This document shows positions 43,014 to 52,281 of a stretch of 64,000 nucleotides of DNA, piece by piece. The stretch lies in contig JAFYPQ010000001.1 in assembly GCA_017559955.1 (NCBI GenBank), forward strand, positions 1 through 64,000, given 5' to 3'. The first letter of the stretch is position 1; each line of letters starts with the position of its first letter. A model generated the notes under the pieces. It had not been told where the DNA came from. It made no database searches and worked only from the letters and a program-made list of their open reading frames with translations. The stretch is from Bacteroidales bacterium (GTDB lineage: Bacteria > Bacteroidota > Bacteroidia > Bacteroidales > G3-4614). Made by a program: the position numbers and the translations under genes.

Positions 43014-45560
43014 ATGAGAAAGAAAATATTGCTATTATCAATGTTGCTTATCTTTATGTCGTTACCTGTTATGTCTCAAACAATGACAGACGACGAGGTA
43101 TTGGAGTATGTAAAAAAAGCTACCGAACAAGGAGTTTCTCAAAAACAGATAGTCTTGGATTTGGCAGCAAAAGGAGTAACCAGAGCCCAAGCCGAAAGAA
43201 TAAAGGAGAAATACGATAATGATAAAAAAACGATAAATAGCAAGAGTGCTGTTGATAAAAACAGAATGAGGAATAGTGTCGAACTTCCTGAACAGATGTT
43301 TGCAGATGATAAAAAAGAGTCTGATTTGAAAGGAGAAAAACCAGCAACTCGAAAACCTTTGCAAGGAACTCGACCATACGGAACTGCTACTACCGACTCC
43401 TACTTATTAATGGACGAAGATGAACTAATGTTGGAAGAAGAGGAGGAAGATTTTCTAAGGAATGATAAAAATAAAAAGTATTTACAGTTTGAAGAAGGAG
43501 ATACAATAGAGATATTTGGTAGAAGTATATTTCAAAACAGAGATTTGACATTTGCTCCAAATCAAAACATAGCAACCCCTGATAATTACAAACTGGGTCC
43601 CGGCGACGAAGTAATTATAGATATATGGGGGGCAAGTCAAAACAGTATAATGGAGCTAATATCTCCCGATGGTTATATCTCATTACAAGATTTAGGTTTA
43701 ATTTACCTTAATGGAAAAACCATTAAAGAGGCATCTGAGTACGTAAAGCAGGAGTTGAATAAAATATATTCAGGAATAGGAGATGAAAATTCCTCAACAA
43801 AAGTAAAATTAACATTGGGCCAAATACGAACCATACAAGTAAATGTAATGGGTGAGGTATTAACCCCCGGAACATACTCTCTTTCATCGTTGTCGTCGGT
43901 ATTTCACGCAATATATTCGGCAGGAGGAACAAATCATAGAGGAAGTTTGCGTAATATACAAATAGTTCGAAGTGGTAAAAAGGTAAACAATGTTGACCTA
44001 TACTCATTTATTTTAAAAGGAGAAGACTTAGGAGATATACGTCTTCAAGATGGAGATGCAATTATAGTTCCGACATATGAAAGTCTTGTCAATATCGAAG
44101 GTAGCGTAAAACGTCCGATGTATTACGAGATGAAGAGTGGCGAGACCTTGGCTGATTTACTTTCGTTTTCGGGCGATTTCTTAGGAGATGCATATAAAAA
44201 TCATATTCAAATAACTCGCAAAAATGATAAAGAGTATGAGATATGTACAGTAGATAAGGAAGAGTATGCTTCGTTCTCGTTAATGGATGGTGATAAAGCA
44301 GTTGTCGGAGAAATAATAGAGCGATTTACCAATAAATTAGAGATAAAAGGTGCTGTATATCGTCCGGGAATATATCAATTCGGCGATAAAATAAAAACGG
44401 TAAAACAGCTAATCGAAAAGGCAGATGGAGTTATGGGTGATGCTTTTTTAAATAGAGCTGTAATGCACCGGGAGCACGCTGATTTAACACTTGAGGTTAT
44501 ACAAGTAGATGTAAAGGGTATATTAAATGGCACAACGCCCGATATTCCTCTTCAAAAAGGAGATGTCTTATATATACCAAGTATTCACGATCTTAAAGAT
44601 TTAGGAACAATATCGGTTTATGGAGAGGTTGCTCGACCCGGAGATTTCACATTTGCCGAAAACACAACAATTGAAGATATCATAATCCAAGCAGGAGGTT
44701 TAAAAGAGGCGGCTTCAACTGTAAGAGTTGATGTATCACGACGCATAAAAGATAACAAAGGAACTCAGGCTCTCAATGAAACAGGAGAGATGTTCTCATT
44801 CTCGATAAAAGAGGGGTTTGTAATTGACGGAACTCCAGGATTTATATTAGAGCCATACGACCAAGTATTCGTGCGTAAAAGCCCATCGTATAAAAAACAG
44901 ATAAATGTTCACGTAAAGGGCGAAATATTGTATGAGGGAACATATGCTTTGACGCATCGAAACGAACGATTAAGCGATCTTGTGAAAAAAGCGGGAGGCA
45001 TAATCGATGGGGCATATGTGAAAGGGGCACGTCTGGTGCGTAGAATAAATGAAGATGAGAGAGTAAAAATGGAGAAAACTCTCGATTTGGTAAGACAAAA
45101 TGCCGATTCTCTTGATATGAATAAATTAGAGTTGGGTGATGTATATTATGTAGGAATAGATTTGGAGGCAGCAATAAAGAAACCCGGAACTTCTGTCGAT
45201 TTGGTATTGCGAGAGGGAGATATTCTTGATATTCCGGAAATGAATAATACAGTAAGAATAAGTGGTGCGGTATTATATCCCAACACAGTGGTCTTTGAAG
45301 ACGGACAAAAAGTGTCGCACTATGTAGAGCAAGCCGGAGGATATGCTCCTAAATCGAAAAAGAATAAAACCTATGTGTTATATATGAACGGACAGGTTGC
45401 AAAAGCAAAGAAAAGCAGTAAAAATGTTATCGAGCCCGGATGTGAAATTATAGTGCCAAATCGTTCGCCAAAAGTAAACTTGCAAAATATAATGGCATTT
45501 GCAACATCGGCGGCATCACTTGCAACAATGGTGGCAACAATTGCTAATATTAGCAAATAG
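43014..45560 (+). CDS. multi-SLBB polysaccharide export protein (Wza-like OPX family)
   Basis: The 848-residue protein has a signal peptide (about 1-21), a charged N-terminal region with Asp/Glu runs (about 130-150), a Poly_export domain (YKLGPGDEVIIDIWG, about 192-206) and six SLBB domains, each opening with a GEV/GSV/GAV-xxPG motif (VNVMGEVLTPGTY, VNIEGSVKRPMYY, LEIKGAVYRPGIY, ISVYGEVARPGDF, VHVKGEILYEGTY, VRISGAVLYPNTV). The C-terminus has a short hydrophobic segment. It probably exports a capsule or exopolysaccharide across the outer membrane. Unusually, no chain-length regulator or glycosyltransferase gene adjoins it; ribosomal rpsP follows. Confidence 0.88.
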   Translation: MRKKILLLSMLLIFMSLPVMSQTMTDDEVLEYVKKATEQGVSQKQIVLDLAAKGVTRAQAERIKEKYDNDKKTINSKSAVDKNRMRNSVELPEQMFADDKKESDLKGEKPATRKPLQGTRPYGTATTDSYLLMDEDELMLEEEEEDFLRNDKNKKYLQFEEGDTIEIFGRSIFQNRDLTFAPNQNIATPDNYKLGPGDEVIIDIWGASQNSIMELISPDGYISLQDLGLIYLNGKTIKEASEYVKQELNKIYSGIGDENSSTKVKLTLGQIRTIQVNVMGEVLTPGTYSLSSLSSVFHAIYSAGGTNHRGSLRNIQIVRSGKKVNNVDLYSFILKGEDLGDIRLQDGDAIIVPTYESLVNIEGSVKRPMYYEMKSGETLADLLSFSGDFLGDAYKNHIQITRKNDKEYEICTVDKEEYASFSLMDGDKAVVGEIIERFTNKLEIKGAVYRPGIYQFGDKIKTVKQLIEKADGVMGDAFLNRAVMHREHADLTLEVIQVDVKGILNGTTPDIPLQKGDVLYIPSIHDLKDLGTISVYGEVARPGDFTFAENTTIEDIIIQAGGLKEAASTVRVDVSRRIKDNKGTQALNETGEMFSFSIKEGFVIDGTPGFILEPYDQVFVRKSPSYKKQINVHVKGEILYEGTYALTHRNERLSDLVKKAGGIIDGAYVKGARLVRRINEDERVKMEKTLDLVRQNADSLDMNKLELGDVYYVGIDLEAAIKKPGTSVDLVLREGDILDIPEMNNTVRISGAVLYPNTVVFEDGQKVSHYVEQAGGYAPKSKKNKTYVLYMNGQVAKAKKSSKNVIEPGCEIIVPNRSPKVNLQNIMAFATSAASLATMVATIANISK

Positions 45561-45565
45561 CTATA

Positions 45566-45596
45566 TTCTAATTAGAAAATGAAGAATTAGAAATGT
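45566..45596. repeat. partial copy F of the dispersed repeat element
   Basis: ttctaattagaaaatgaagaattagaaat resembles the aattagaaatgaggaattag core of the other copies, immediately before a terminator hairpin. Confidence 0.4.
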
Positions 45597-45630
45597 GGGT
45601 GTGAAACGGACGTTTCACACCCTTTCTTTT
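45597..45630 (+). terminator. intrinsic terminator after the SLBB gene
   Basis: A perfect 12-bp stem (45597-45608 / 45611-45622) with a tiny loop, followed by tttctttt. Confidence 0.8.
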
Positions 45631-45657
45631 ATATCAGTTGATAGTTAATAACTATTT

Positions 45658-45689
45658 CTTGCACAATAATAAAAAAAATATTATCTTTG
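45658..45689 (+). promoter_or_regulatory. rpsP promoter
   Basis: CTTG (45658-45661), 20 bp, then TATCTTTG (45682-45689), 42 bp before the rpsP ATG. Confidence 0.65.
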
Positions 45690-45731
45690 CACCGCTAAAA
45701 AATATAATAACCCTTTAAAAATTTAATTCAA

Positions 45732-46286
45732 ATGGCAACAAAAATCAGATTGCAACGTCATGGACGCAAAGATGCTCCTTTTTATCACATTGTAATCGCC
45801 GATAGCAGGGCACCACGTGATGGTAAGTTTATTGAAAGGATAGGTTCATATAATCCGAACACTAATCCTGCTACAATAAATTTGAACTTCGACAGGGCTT
45901 TATATTGGCTACAAACAGGTGCACAACCAACAGACACAACTCGTAACATTCTTTCAGCACAAGGAGTGCTTATGAAAAAACACCTTCTTGGTGGTGTGGC
46001 TAAAGGTGCATTCACTGCAGAGGAGGCTGAAAAACGCTTCGAGGCTTGGGTGGCTAACAAACAAAAAGGTGTTGAGGCATTCAAAGCTCAATTAAGTGCA
46101 GCTAAAGTTGAGGACGTAAAAAAACGTCTTGAGGCTGAGAAAGCTGTAAATGCAGCAAAAGCTGAAGAGGTATCTAAAAAACGTGCAGAGAAAGCAGCAG
46201 AATTAGCTGCAGCTGCAGCTGAGGCAGCTGCCGAGGCAACAGCAGAAGAGGCTCCCGCAACTGAGGAAGCTCCTGCCGCTGAGTAA
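45732..46286 (+). CDS. rpsP: 30S ribosomal protein bS16, with long Ala/Glu-rich C-terminal extension
   Basis: The first ~80 residues are canonical S16 ([23 protein letters not shown], split: [16 protein letters not shown] and [31 protein letters not shown]). The remaining ~100 residues are helical and rich in Ala, Lys and Glu, ending in repeats of EEAPA. Extended S16 tails are common in Bacteroidota, from memory. It is monocistronic between its own promoter and terminator and not in an rpsP-rimM-trmD operon. Confidence 0.95.
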   Translation: MATKIRLQRHGRKDAPFYHIVIADSRAPRDGKFIERIGSYNPNTNPATINLNFDRALYWLQTGAQPTDTTRNILSAQGVLMKKHLLGGVAKGAFTAEEAEKRFEAWVANKQKGVEAFKAQLSAAKVEDVKKRLEAEKAVNAAKAEEVSKKRAEKAAELAAAAAEAAAEATAEEAPATEEAPAAE

Positions 46287-46306
46287 TAAATATCTCACAA
46301 AAACTG

Positions 46307-46339
46307 AAGGACAGCTACAATAGTGGTTGTCCTTTTTTT
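46307..46339 (+). terminator. intrinsic terminator after rpsP
   Basis: A 12-bp stem with G-U pairs (46307-46318 / 46323-46334) and an aata loop is followed by T5 (T run 46333-46339). Confidence 0.82.
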
Positions 46340-46417
46340 ATATCCTTACAAAGTTGTTATAAACCAAAAAAAATGGTATCTTCGCAACAAGGAACAAAAA
46401 ATAAACATTATATAATT

Positions 46418-46867
46418 ATGACTATTTTAAAAGAAGGTAAAGCCGTAGGTTTGGCATGTGATCATGCAGGATACGAAGCAAAAGAGGTAATAAAATCTCT
46501 ATTAACAGAGATGGGTGTTGAGGTTAAAGATTTCGGATGCTACACAACCGATAGTGTTGACTATCCTGATTTTGCACATCCATTAGCATCTGCAGTAGAG
46601 AATGGCGAGTGTTACCCGGGTTTTGCAGTATGTGGAAGCGGAAATGGAATTAATATAACTCTTAATAAACATCAAGGCATTCGTTCGGCACTATGTTGGA
46701 CAGAAGAGATAGCGTCTCTTGCTCGTCAACATAACGATGCGAATGTTTGTGTTATGCCTGGAAGATTTATACCTGAAGAGACTGTAAAAGCTATTGCAAA
46801 AATATTCTTGGAAACAGAGTATGAAGGAGGACGTCATCAACGTCGCATCGATAAGATACCTTTGTAG
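46418..46867 (+). CDS. rpiB: ribose-5-phosphate isomerase B
   Basis: The likely start is the ATG at 46418 (MTILKEGKAV); earlier in-frame codons from 46373 are not conserved. The 149-residue RpiB/LacAB-fold protein has GLACDHAGYEAKE with the Asp-His pair (about residues 11-23), DYPDFAHPLA, VCGSGNGINI with the active-site segment (about 72-81; the catalytic Cys of E. coli RpiB lies in this GSG region), and HQGIRSALCW. It isomerises ribulose-5-P and ribose-5-P, linking with transketolase at 19259. Confidence 0.93.
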   Translation: MTILKEGKAVGLACDHAGYEAKEVIKSLLTEMGVEVKDFGCYTTDSVDYPDFAHPLASAVENGECYPGFAVCGSGNGINITLNKHQGIRSALCWTEEIASLARQHNDANVCVMPGRFIPEETVKAIAKIFLETEYEGGRHQRRIDKIPL

Positions 46868-46885
46868 AAATTGGGATTAAAAATA

Positions 46886-46924
46886 GTAAAAAACGGCTAT
46901 TCACGAAGAATAGCCGTTTTTTAC
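46886..46924. terminator. bidirectional terminator between rpiB and the sulfotransferase gene
   Basis: A perfect 17-bp stem (46886-46902 / 46908-46924) with a 5-nt loop and A and T runs on both sides, between convergent genes. Confidence 0.88.
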
Positions 46925-46943
46925 GTATCTAACGTAATAGATA

Positions 46944-48059
46944 TTAATCTTTATTCCCTAAATCGTAATTCCATTGTTTTAGAGCATAATCCCAATGCTT
47001 ATCTACCAACTCAATAGTTTCGGGTTTATATTTGTAAGCATTTTTCTTATGACCTTTCTTTTTGCCAATATATGCTTTAATTGCATCTTGAGCCTCTTCC
47101 CAACCTCCAAGATTTAGTTTCTCATAAATTTCTTTGGTTTTACCGAATGGATCTGCTTCGAAATCTTCAAATCTCAATTCAACAAGGTTGCCTTCGGGAA
47201 TTAGATTTTTGTCAGCCTCATAGCGGTTATACAATCTTGTATAGGTCTCCAAAATATCTTTATCTAACTCTTCGTTTGTGTAATCTTGAAATTTAAGAGG
47301 TTGAATGGTCTTAGAGAAAAAGTTTCGGGTCGATTCCAAAATTGTGTACGGATTACGAACCAAATATATGAACTTGGCATTTGGGAACATCTCCAAAAGG
47401 AATTTTATCCTTCCTGTATTAGGAGGATTTTTGGAAAGATATCTTTTACCATTGGTATTCCAAACAGATGTCTTAATCAAACGCTCATAGCACTCTCTGA
47501 ATGAGGCTTTCTCTTCGTCCGAAATAGTTTCGAACAAAAGATATTTGCTGCGATACTCTTCTGTGTCTTGTGGAAATACCCAAAAGTTGTAGAATGAGTA
47601 TGGCGACATATTTGACATTGCAAATTCCTCTTCTTGAGGTTGGTCGTTGTTTAATTCCATATTGTCTGCCTCACGTTTTTTTGGCATTGCCAACGCTGTC
47701 ATCTTTTTAAAGAATCCTTTAAGGGTAAACATTATGAAAGGGAATACGGTTTGGTAAGTTGATGTATATCCAAACTGTTTGTCGCATGCAAAAACATTGT
47801 GGACAAAAGTGGTACCGCTACGCCAGTGTCCAATAATGAATAGTGGTGAGTCGTTTAATTCAACCTTGCCTAATCTCTTTTTGTATCGTTTATCCTCCCA
47901 AAAGTTTAGCGAACTTAAGATTCGGCAAATAATTTTGGTAAGGTGATATTTGGTTTTGTAACCTTTATCTACTCTTCGCCCTTGACAAACACCTTTGAAG
48001 GTACTCCACGAAGCACCCACCAAAGTATTTACAGGAAGATTTTGAAATTTAAATCCCAT
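46944..48059 (-). CDS. PAPS-dependent sulfotransferase (candidate steroid/lipid sulfotransferase)
   Basis: The 371-residue protein has the 5'-phosphosulfate loop GHWRSGTTF (77-85) and the 3'-phosphate site region FIYLVRNPYTILESTRNF (R...S pattern, about 230-247), as in cytosolic sulfotransferases. KNPPNTGR precedes it. No transmembrane segment is obvious. It is 7 nt after cysN on the minus strand and ends the cysD-cysN unit, so PAPS is the expected donor. Motifs and context resemble the B. thetaiotaomicron BT0416-type sulfotransferase reported to sulfate cholesterol and other steroids. That match is from memory and gives a hypothesis on the acceptor, which could instead be a lipid or glycan. 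Confidence 0.82.
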   Translation of the reverse strand: MGFKFQNLPVNTLVGASWSTFKGVCQGRRVDKGYKTKYHLTKIICRILSSLNFWEDKRYKKRLGKVELNDSPLFIIGHWRSGTTFVHNVFACDKQFGYTSTYQTVFPFIMFTLKGFFKKMTALAMPKKREADNMELNNDQPQEEEFAMSNMSPYSFYNFWVFPQDTEEYRSKYLLFETISDEEKASFRECYERLIKTSVWNTNGKRYLSKNPPNTGRIKFLLEMFPNAKFIYLVRNPYTILESTRNFFSKTIQPLKFQDYTNEELDKDILETYTRLYNRYEADKNLIPEGNLVELRFEDFEADPFGKTKEIYEKLNLGGWEEAQDAIKAYIGKKKGHKKNAYKYKPETIELVDKHWDYALKQWNYDLGNKD

Positions 48060-48066
48060 TTGTTGT

Positions 48067-49737
48067 TTAAATTAACGATTTAACATCTTCTGCTATATTA
48101 CCCTCTTTGGCATTGCAAACAATAGTATCATTATCAACTAAACCATTGACGACAATAACAGAGTAACCTTGTTGAGCAATTTTTTTCGCAATTGTCATAA
48201 CGTTCTCTTTGTTGTCTATCTCTTCGGCGTTGATTACTATCGGCATAGCTCCGATATCAAACAGACGGCGTTCAAGAGTATATGTAAATTCGTTTATGCA
48301 ATCGTTCTTTTCTCCGTTAACTACATATACTTTGCCATCAACACCTGTTATCTTTTTACGCTCAGTAACAGATACAAGCGAGTTTCCTGCACGCATTGTA
48401 ATTTTATCCTCTTCTGTAATTGTGGAGGTTAACTCTTTCTCGTCAACCTCGCCAATAATCATACCAACAGCAGAAGTATTGTTAGTTATAGGGTCGATAA
48501 TTATAAACGAACCGCAGTTTTTGTTTTTTGTATATGGATCAAAGAAAATAGGTTCATTGGTTACGAAAACAGCTTTACCGATTTCATTTAACGAAAGAGC
48601 TTTGCAATCCGATTTCTCCATAGTGTTCACATCAACTTTGTAACGAATTTGGTCAATTCTTACACGAGTTGTGTGAGTAGTTTGTTTAATGAAGTATTGT
48701 TGATCGGGGTCCATACCTTTTTCGTCCATCCAAACTAACATAGCTTCAAAGTTTCTGCTTACTATGGGTTTATTGTTTGTATGAACCAACATCTCTCCAC
48801 GAGATATGTCAATTTCGTCCTCAAGCGTGATAGTAACCGATTGGGGAGGAAATGCACAATCAATCTCACCTTCGTATGTATGAATACCTTTAACTCTTGA
48901 AGTCTTACCCGAAGGAATAGCCATAACCTCATCTCCTTTGCGAACAATACCCGAAGCAACCTTGCCGCAAAAACCTCTGAAATCAAGATTTGGACGAAGC
49001 ACATATTGAACAGGGTATCTAAAATCATCAAAGTTGTTGTCATTGGCAATCTCAACAGTTTCAAGATAGTCGAGTAGAGGAATACCATCAAACCAAGGAG
49101 TGTTTTCCGATTTGTTTACTACGTTATCGCCTTTAAGAGCAGATAATGGGAAACATTTAACATCGGGAATATTCAAAGGCTTAATAAAATCGGTATAGTC
49201 TTTAACAATCTTGTCAAAAACCTCTTTGCTATAATCAACAAGGTCCATTTTGTTGACAGCCAATATAACGTGTTTTATCCCTAATAACGACACCAAATAA
49301 GAGTGGCGACGAGTTTGAGTAATTACACCGGTACGAGCATCAACTAAAATAATTGCAAGGTTGGCAGTCGAACCTCCGGTAATCATATTACGAGTATATT
49401 GTTCGTGTCCCGGGGTATCGGCGATAATAAATTTGCGTTTATTGGTCGAGAAGTAGCGGTAAGCAACGTCAATTGTAATACCTTGCTCACGTTCCGCTTT
49501 TAATCCGTCAAGCAAAAGAGCGTAGTCGATATTGTTTTCTCCTGCGTTTCCAACACGCTCGCTATCTCTTTCAAGAGCGTCTAATTGGTCTTCGTATAAC
49601 TTTTTACTATCAAATAGAAGTTTACCGATAAGGGTTGATTTACCGTCATCAACCGAACCTGCGGTAAGAAGACGTAAAAGGTCTTTTTTCTCGTCTTGAT
49701 CTAAAAACTCAGTAATATTTAATGTTTGTTGACTCAT
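48067..49737 (-). CDS. cysN: sulfate adenylyltransferase GTPase subunit CysN with C-terminal extension
   Basis: The 556-residue protein has EF-Tu-like G motifs: GSVDDGKST (27-35), [11 protein letters not shown] (about 107-117), NKMDLVDY (about 162-169), then beta-barrel domains. GTP hydrolysis drives APS formation by CysD. It is about 80 residues longer than E. coli CysN. The tail (about 465-556: [23 protein letters not shown] and then [21 protein letters not shown], each shown in part) resembles CysC after its Walker A loop but lacks the P loop, so it may be a vestigial APS-kinase domain. It follows cysD by 25 nt. Confidence 0.92.
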   Translation of the reverse strand: MSQQTLNITEFLDQDEKKDLLRLLTAGSVDDGKSTLIGKLLFDSKKLYEDQLDALERDSERVGNAGENNIDYALLLDGLKAEREQGITIDVAYRYFSTNKRKFIIADTPGHEQYTRNMITGGSTANLAIILVDARTGVITQTRRHSYLVSLLGIKHVILAVNKMDLVDYSKEVFDKIVKDYTDFIKPLNIPDVKCFPLSALKGDNVVNKSENTPWFDGIPLLDYLETVEIANDNNFDDFRYPVQYVLRPNLDFRGFCGKVASGIVRKGDEVMAIPSGKTSRVKGIHTYEGEIDCAFPPQSVTITLEDEIDISRGEMLVHTNNKPIVSRNFEAMLVWMDEKGMDPDQQYFIKQTTHTTRVRIDQIRYKVDVNTMEKSDCKALSLNEIGKAVFVTNEPIFFDPYTKNKNCGSFIIIDPITNNTSAVGMIIGEVDEKELTSTITEEDKITMRAGNSLVSVTERKKITGVDGKVYVVNGEKNDCINEFTYTLERRLFDIGAMPIVINAEEIDNKENVMTIAKKIAQQGYSVIVVNGLVDNDTIVCNAKEGNIAEDVKSLI

Positions 49738-49762
49738 CTTCTAAAAAAATTAATGCAGGTTC

Positions 49763-50671
49763 TTAAAAATATCCTTCTCTCTTCTTTTGCTCCATACTTG
49801 CCTCTTGGTCAAAGTCTATGACACGAGTTGTACGCTCCGACTTGGTTGTAATCATCATCTCTTCAACAATCTTCTCAATTGTATCAGCTTCCGATTCAAC
49901 AGCACCGGTTAGAGGGTAACAGCCCAATGTACGGAAACGAACCATCTTCATTTCTGCTTTGGCACGCATCTCTTCCGGCATACGATCATCGTCTGCCAAA
50001 ATCAAGTTGCCGTCAACGTTGACAACGGGACGCTCTTTGGCATAGTATAGAGGAACGATAGGAATATTTTCCAATCTGATATATTGCCAAATATCCAACT
50101 CTGTCCAGTTTGAAAGAGGGAATACCCTGATTGATTCTCCTTTTTGAACTTTTGCGTTGTATATATCCCAAAGCTCAGGACGTTGGTTTTTGGGGTCCCA
50201 TTTATGAAAACGATCTCTGAATGAGAAAATTCTCTCTTTTGCTCGAGATTTCTCTTCATCACGGCGAGCACCGCCAAACGCAGCATCAAATTTATGTTTA
50301 TCTAAAGCTTGCAATAGGGCTTGAGTTTTCATAACATCGGTATGTACTTTACTTCCGTGAGTAAAGGGTCCTATGCCTGCCTCGTAAGCCTCTTTGTTGT
50401 ATTCTACAATTAAATTCCAACCAAACTCCTTAGCGTATTTATCACGGAAATCAATCATCTCTTTAAATTTCCATTTAGAGTCGATATGCATTAGAGGGAA
50501 TGGGACACGTCCCGGGGCAAAAGCTTTTTCGGCAAGGCGAACCATAACCGAAGAGTCTTTACCAATAGAGTAGAGCATTACAGGTTTCTCAAATTCTGCA
50601 GCAACCTCTCTAATGATATGGATTGCTTCTGCTTCAAGTTCTTTAAGATGACTTAAATTGTATTCTTTCAT
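49763..50671 (-). CDS. cysD: sulfate adenylyltransferase subunit CysD
   Basis: The 302-residue protein is an ATP-pyrophosphatase-type adenylyltransferase with the PP-loop [19 protein letters not shown] (about 33-51), [14 protein letters not shown] (about 60-73), [19 protein letters not shown] split as [16 protein letters not shown] (about 132-147) and [11 protein letters not shown]. It activates sulfate to APS together with CysN. First gene of the cysD-cysN-sulfotransferase unit. A minus-strand TATCTTTG-like box (50764-50757) lies about 90 bp upstream with no clear -33. Confidence 0.95.
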   Translation of the reverse strand: MKEYNLSHLKELEAEAIHIIREVAAEFEKPVMLYSIGKDSSVMVRLAEKAFAPGRVPFPLMHIDSKWKFKEMIDFRDKYAKEFGWNLIVEYNKEAYEAGIGPFTHGSKVHTDVMKTQALLQALDKHKFDAAFGGARRDEEKSRAKERIFSFRDRFHKWDPKNQRPELWDIYNAKVQKGESIRVFPLSNWTELDIWQYIRLENIPIVPLYYAKERPVVNVDGNLILADDDRMPEEMRAKAEMKMVRFRTLGCYPLTGAVESEADTIEKIVEEMMITTKSERTTRVIDFDQEASMEQKKREGYF

Positions 50672-50871
50672 ATTAAAAATGGTTTCCGAAATATGTGTTT
50701 TCCCTTTATCTTATCCTATTTCTTATTATCACATATTTCATAATAAAAATTTTGTGCAAAGATATAAAAAAACTTGCATATAGCTATGGTATTACACTAC
50801 TTTATATATTTATATATAAAACCAGAGACTAATAGCTATTTCTCCTATGTGTAAGAAGTTTTCTCTCATAC

Positions 50872-50921
50872 AAAAAGATGAGGAGCAAAATATTATATTT
50901 ATTTATGCCCCTCATCTTTTT
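50872..50921 (-). terminator. terminator between the two sulfation transcription units
   Basis: A 12-bp stem (50872-50883 / 50910-50921) with A and T tracts on each side and a 26-nt loop. It ends the unit that finishes at 50941 on the minus strand. Confidence 0.7.
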
Positions 50922-50940
50922 ATCATTGAATAAGCCGTTT

Positions 50941-51633
50941 TTATTTTCTGCTTTTTACTGCTGCAATTGCCAATATAATACCCAAAGCTACACCTAATAG
51001 GGCAGCAAACAGCACTCTCAGTTCTTGAGGAAGTAGGAATGTTATTGTGTGTGCGGGGTACCAAAAAAACGGAATGGTTTTTTTGAAAACAAAACCCCAT
51101 TGAACTTTCCAGTTTAGTTCGCTAATGTATTTGCCGAAAGGAATGGGAGTAATTAAAGCTTTTACGGAGCCTCCGCAGTTTAGGATATGTGTATCGGTAA
51201 TTTTATGGATTGTCATAAATACGGGGGCAAAAATAGTATTCATTGCGACCGAAATTGCAAGAGCAACTAACACTTTGTTCAGACATAAATCTCCTGCGAG
51301 TATCAAGGTGGCATTATCCATTCCTGCAACTTGTAAAAATTGGGGAATACCTGCAGAGAATATTGTCATAGCCATACCTATACCCACACCTAATAAGCCC
51401 CAAATAACCATACGTGGAATAACTCCGAAAGTTTTGGTAATATACTTTCCGTTTGAGATTCTCATACCAATCATTTCGCCCATAGTTGCAAGAATGGCAA
51501 ACTTTAAGAAACTCATGGCAATTGCATGGTCCGAGTTAAAAGTTTTGTACCATTCATATACGGCATCGCATATGAAAAATGGTAAAAATAGAGCTATTGA
51601 AATTATTATGAATATTATATCGCACTTTTTCAT
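50941..51633 (-). CDS. multi-pass membrane protein, Mpv17/PMP22-like, in the sulfation locus
   Basis: The 230-residue protein has about four or five membrane segments (residues ~7-25, ~43-60, ~75-95, ~115-140, ~205-225). The C-terminal part, WKVQWGFVFKKTIPFFWYPAHTITFLLP followed by ELRVLFAALLGVALGIILA (shown in pieces), resembles the Mpv17/PMP22 signature (W..WP..Q..NF..VP..xRV). The match is weak-to-moderate and made by eye. It lies 6 nt after cysC on the same strand, in the cysQ-permease-cysC unit, suggesting a membrane role in sulfate, PAPS or product transport. Confidence 0.55.
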   Translation of the reverse strand: MKKCDIIFIIISIALFLPFFICDAVYEWYKTFNSDHAIAMSFLKFAILATMGEMIGMRISNGKYITKTFGVIPRMVIWGLLGVGIGMAMTIFSAGIPQFLQVAGMDNATLILAGDLCLNKVLVALAISVAMNTIFAPVFMTIHKITDTHILNCGGSVKALITPIPFGKYISELNWKVQWGFVFKKTIPFFWYPAHTITFLLPQELRVLFAALLGVALGIILAIAAVKSRK

Positions 51634-51639
51634 ATTTTT

Positions 51640-52242
51640 CTATTTAAGAGATATTCTGTCTTTAATTATTTCTTTAAGTTTTAAGATACAATCTTCAAGG
51701 TTCATTTTAGAAGTATCAATAGTAGCAAAAGGGTTTTCAGGTGCTTCAAAAGGAGCTGAAATACCTGTAAAGTCTTTAATTATACCGGCTCTTGCTTTTT
51801 TGTAAAGACCCTTTACATCTCGTTGCTCGCAAACTTCAAGAGGTGTACTTATAAATACTTCAAGAAAATCATCCTTGCCGATAATATCGCTAGCCATTTT
51901 TCTTACCTCGTTAGTGGGGCTGATAAACGAAGCAATGGTAATAATTCCGCTGTCGGCAAAAAGTTTGGCAACCTCTGCAATGCGTCGGATATTCTCTTTT
52001 CTGTCATCTTCCGAAAAACCAAGGTTGTTGTTTATTCCGGTTCTAATATTGTCGCCATCCAAGAGACGGCAAACAAAACCTTCGTTATGCAATTCTCTTT
52101 CAAGAGCAATGGCCAATGTGCTTTTTCCTGAGCCTGAAAGTCCGGTAAACCAAAGAACAACACCTCGTTGGTTGAGTAGTTTCTCTCTGTCGTTACGTTG
52201 CAACATTCTGTCGAATATAGGATATATATTTTCGGTTGGCAT
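51640..52242 (-). CDS. cysC: adenylyl-sulfate (APS) kinase
   Basis: The 200-residue P-loop kinase has GLSGSGKS (34-41), LDGDNIRTGINNNLGFSEDDRKENIRRI split as DGDNIRTGIN and FSEDDRKENIRR (about 60-86), SFISPTNEVR and the DVKGLYKKARAG loop. It phosphorylates APS to PAPS, the donor for the sulfotransferase. It is a stand-alone enzyme here, although CysN carries a CysC-like tail. It lies between the sulfate permease (39-nt gap) and the membrane protein (6-nt gap). Confidence 0.95.
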   Translation of the reverse strand: MPTENIYPIFDRMLQRNDREKLLNQRGVVLWFTGLSGSGKSTLAIALERELHNEGFVCRLLDGDNIRTGINNNLGFSEDDRKENIRRIAEVAKLFADSGIITIASFISPTNEVRKMASDIIGKDDFLEVFISTPLEVCEQRDVKGLYKKARAGIIKDFTGISAPFEAPENPFATIDTSKMNLEDCILKLKEIIKDRISLK

Positions 52243-52281
52243 AATAGTAATGTTTATAGTTGTTAGTATGTAGTTTTAAGG

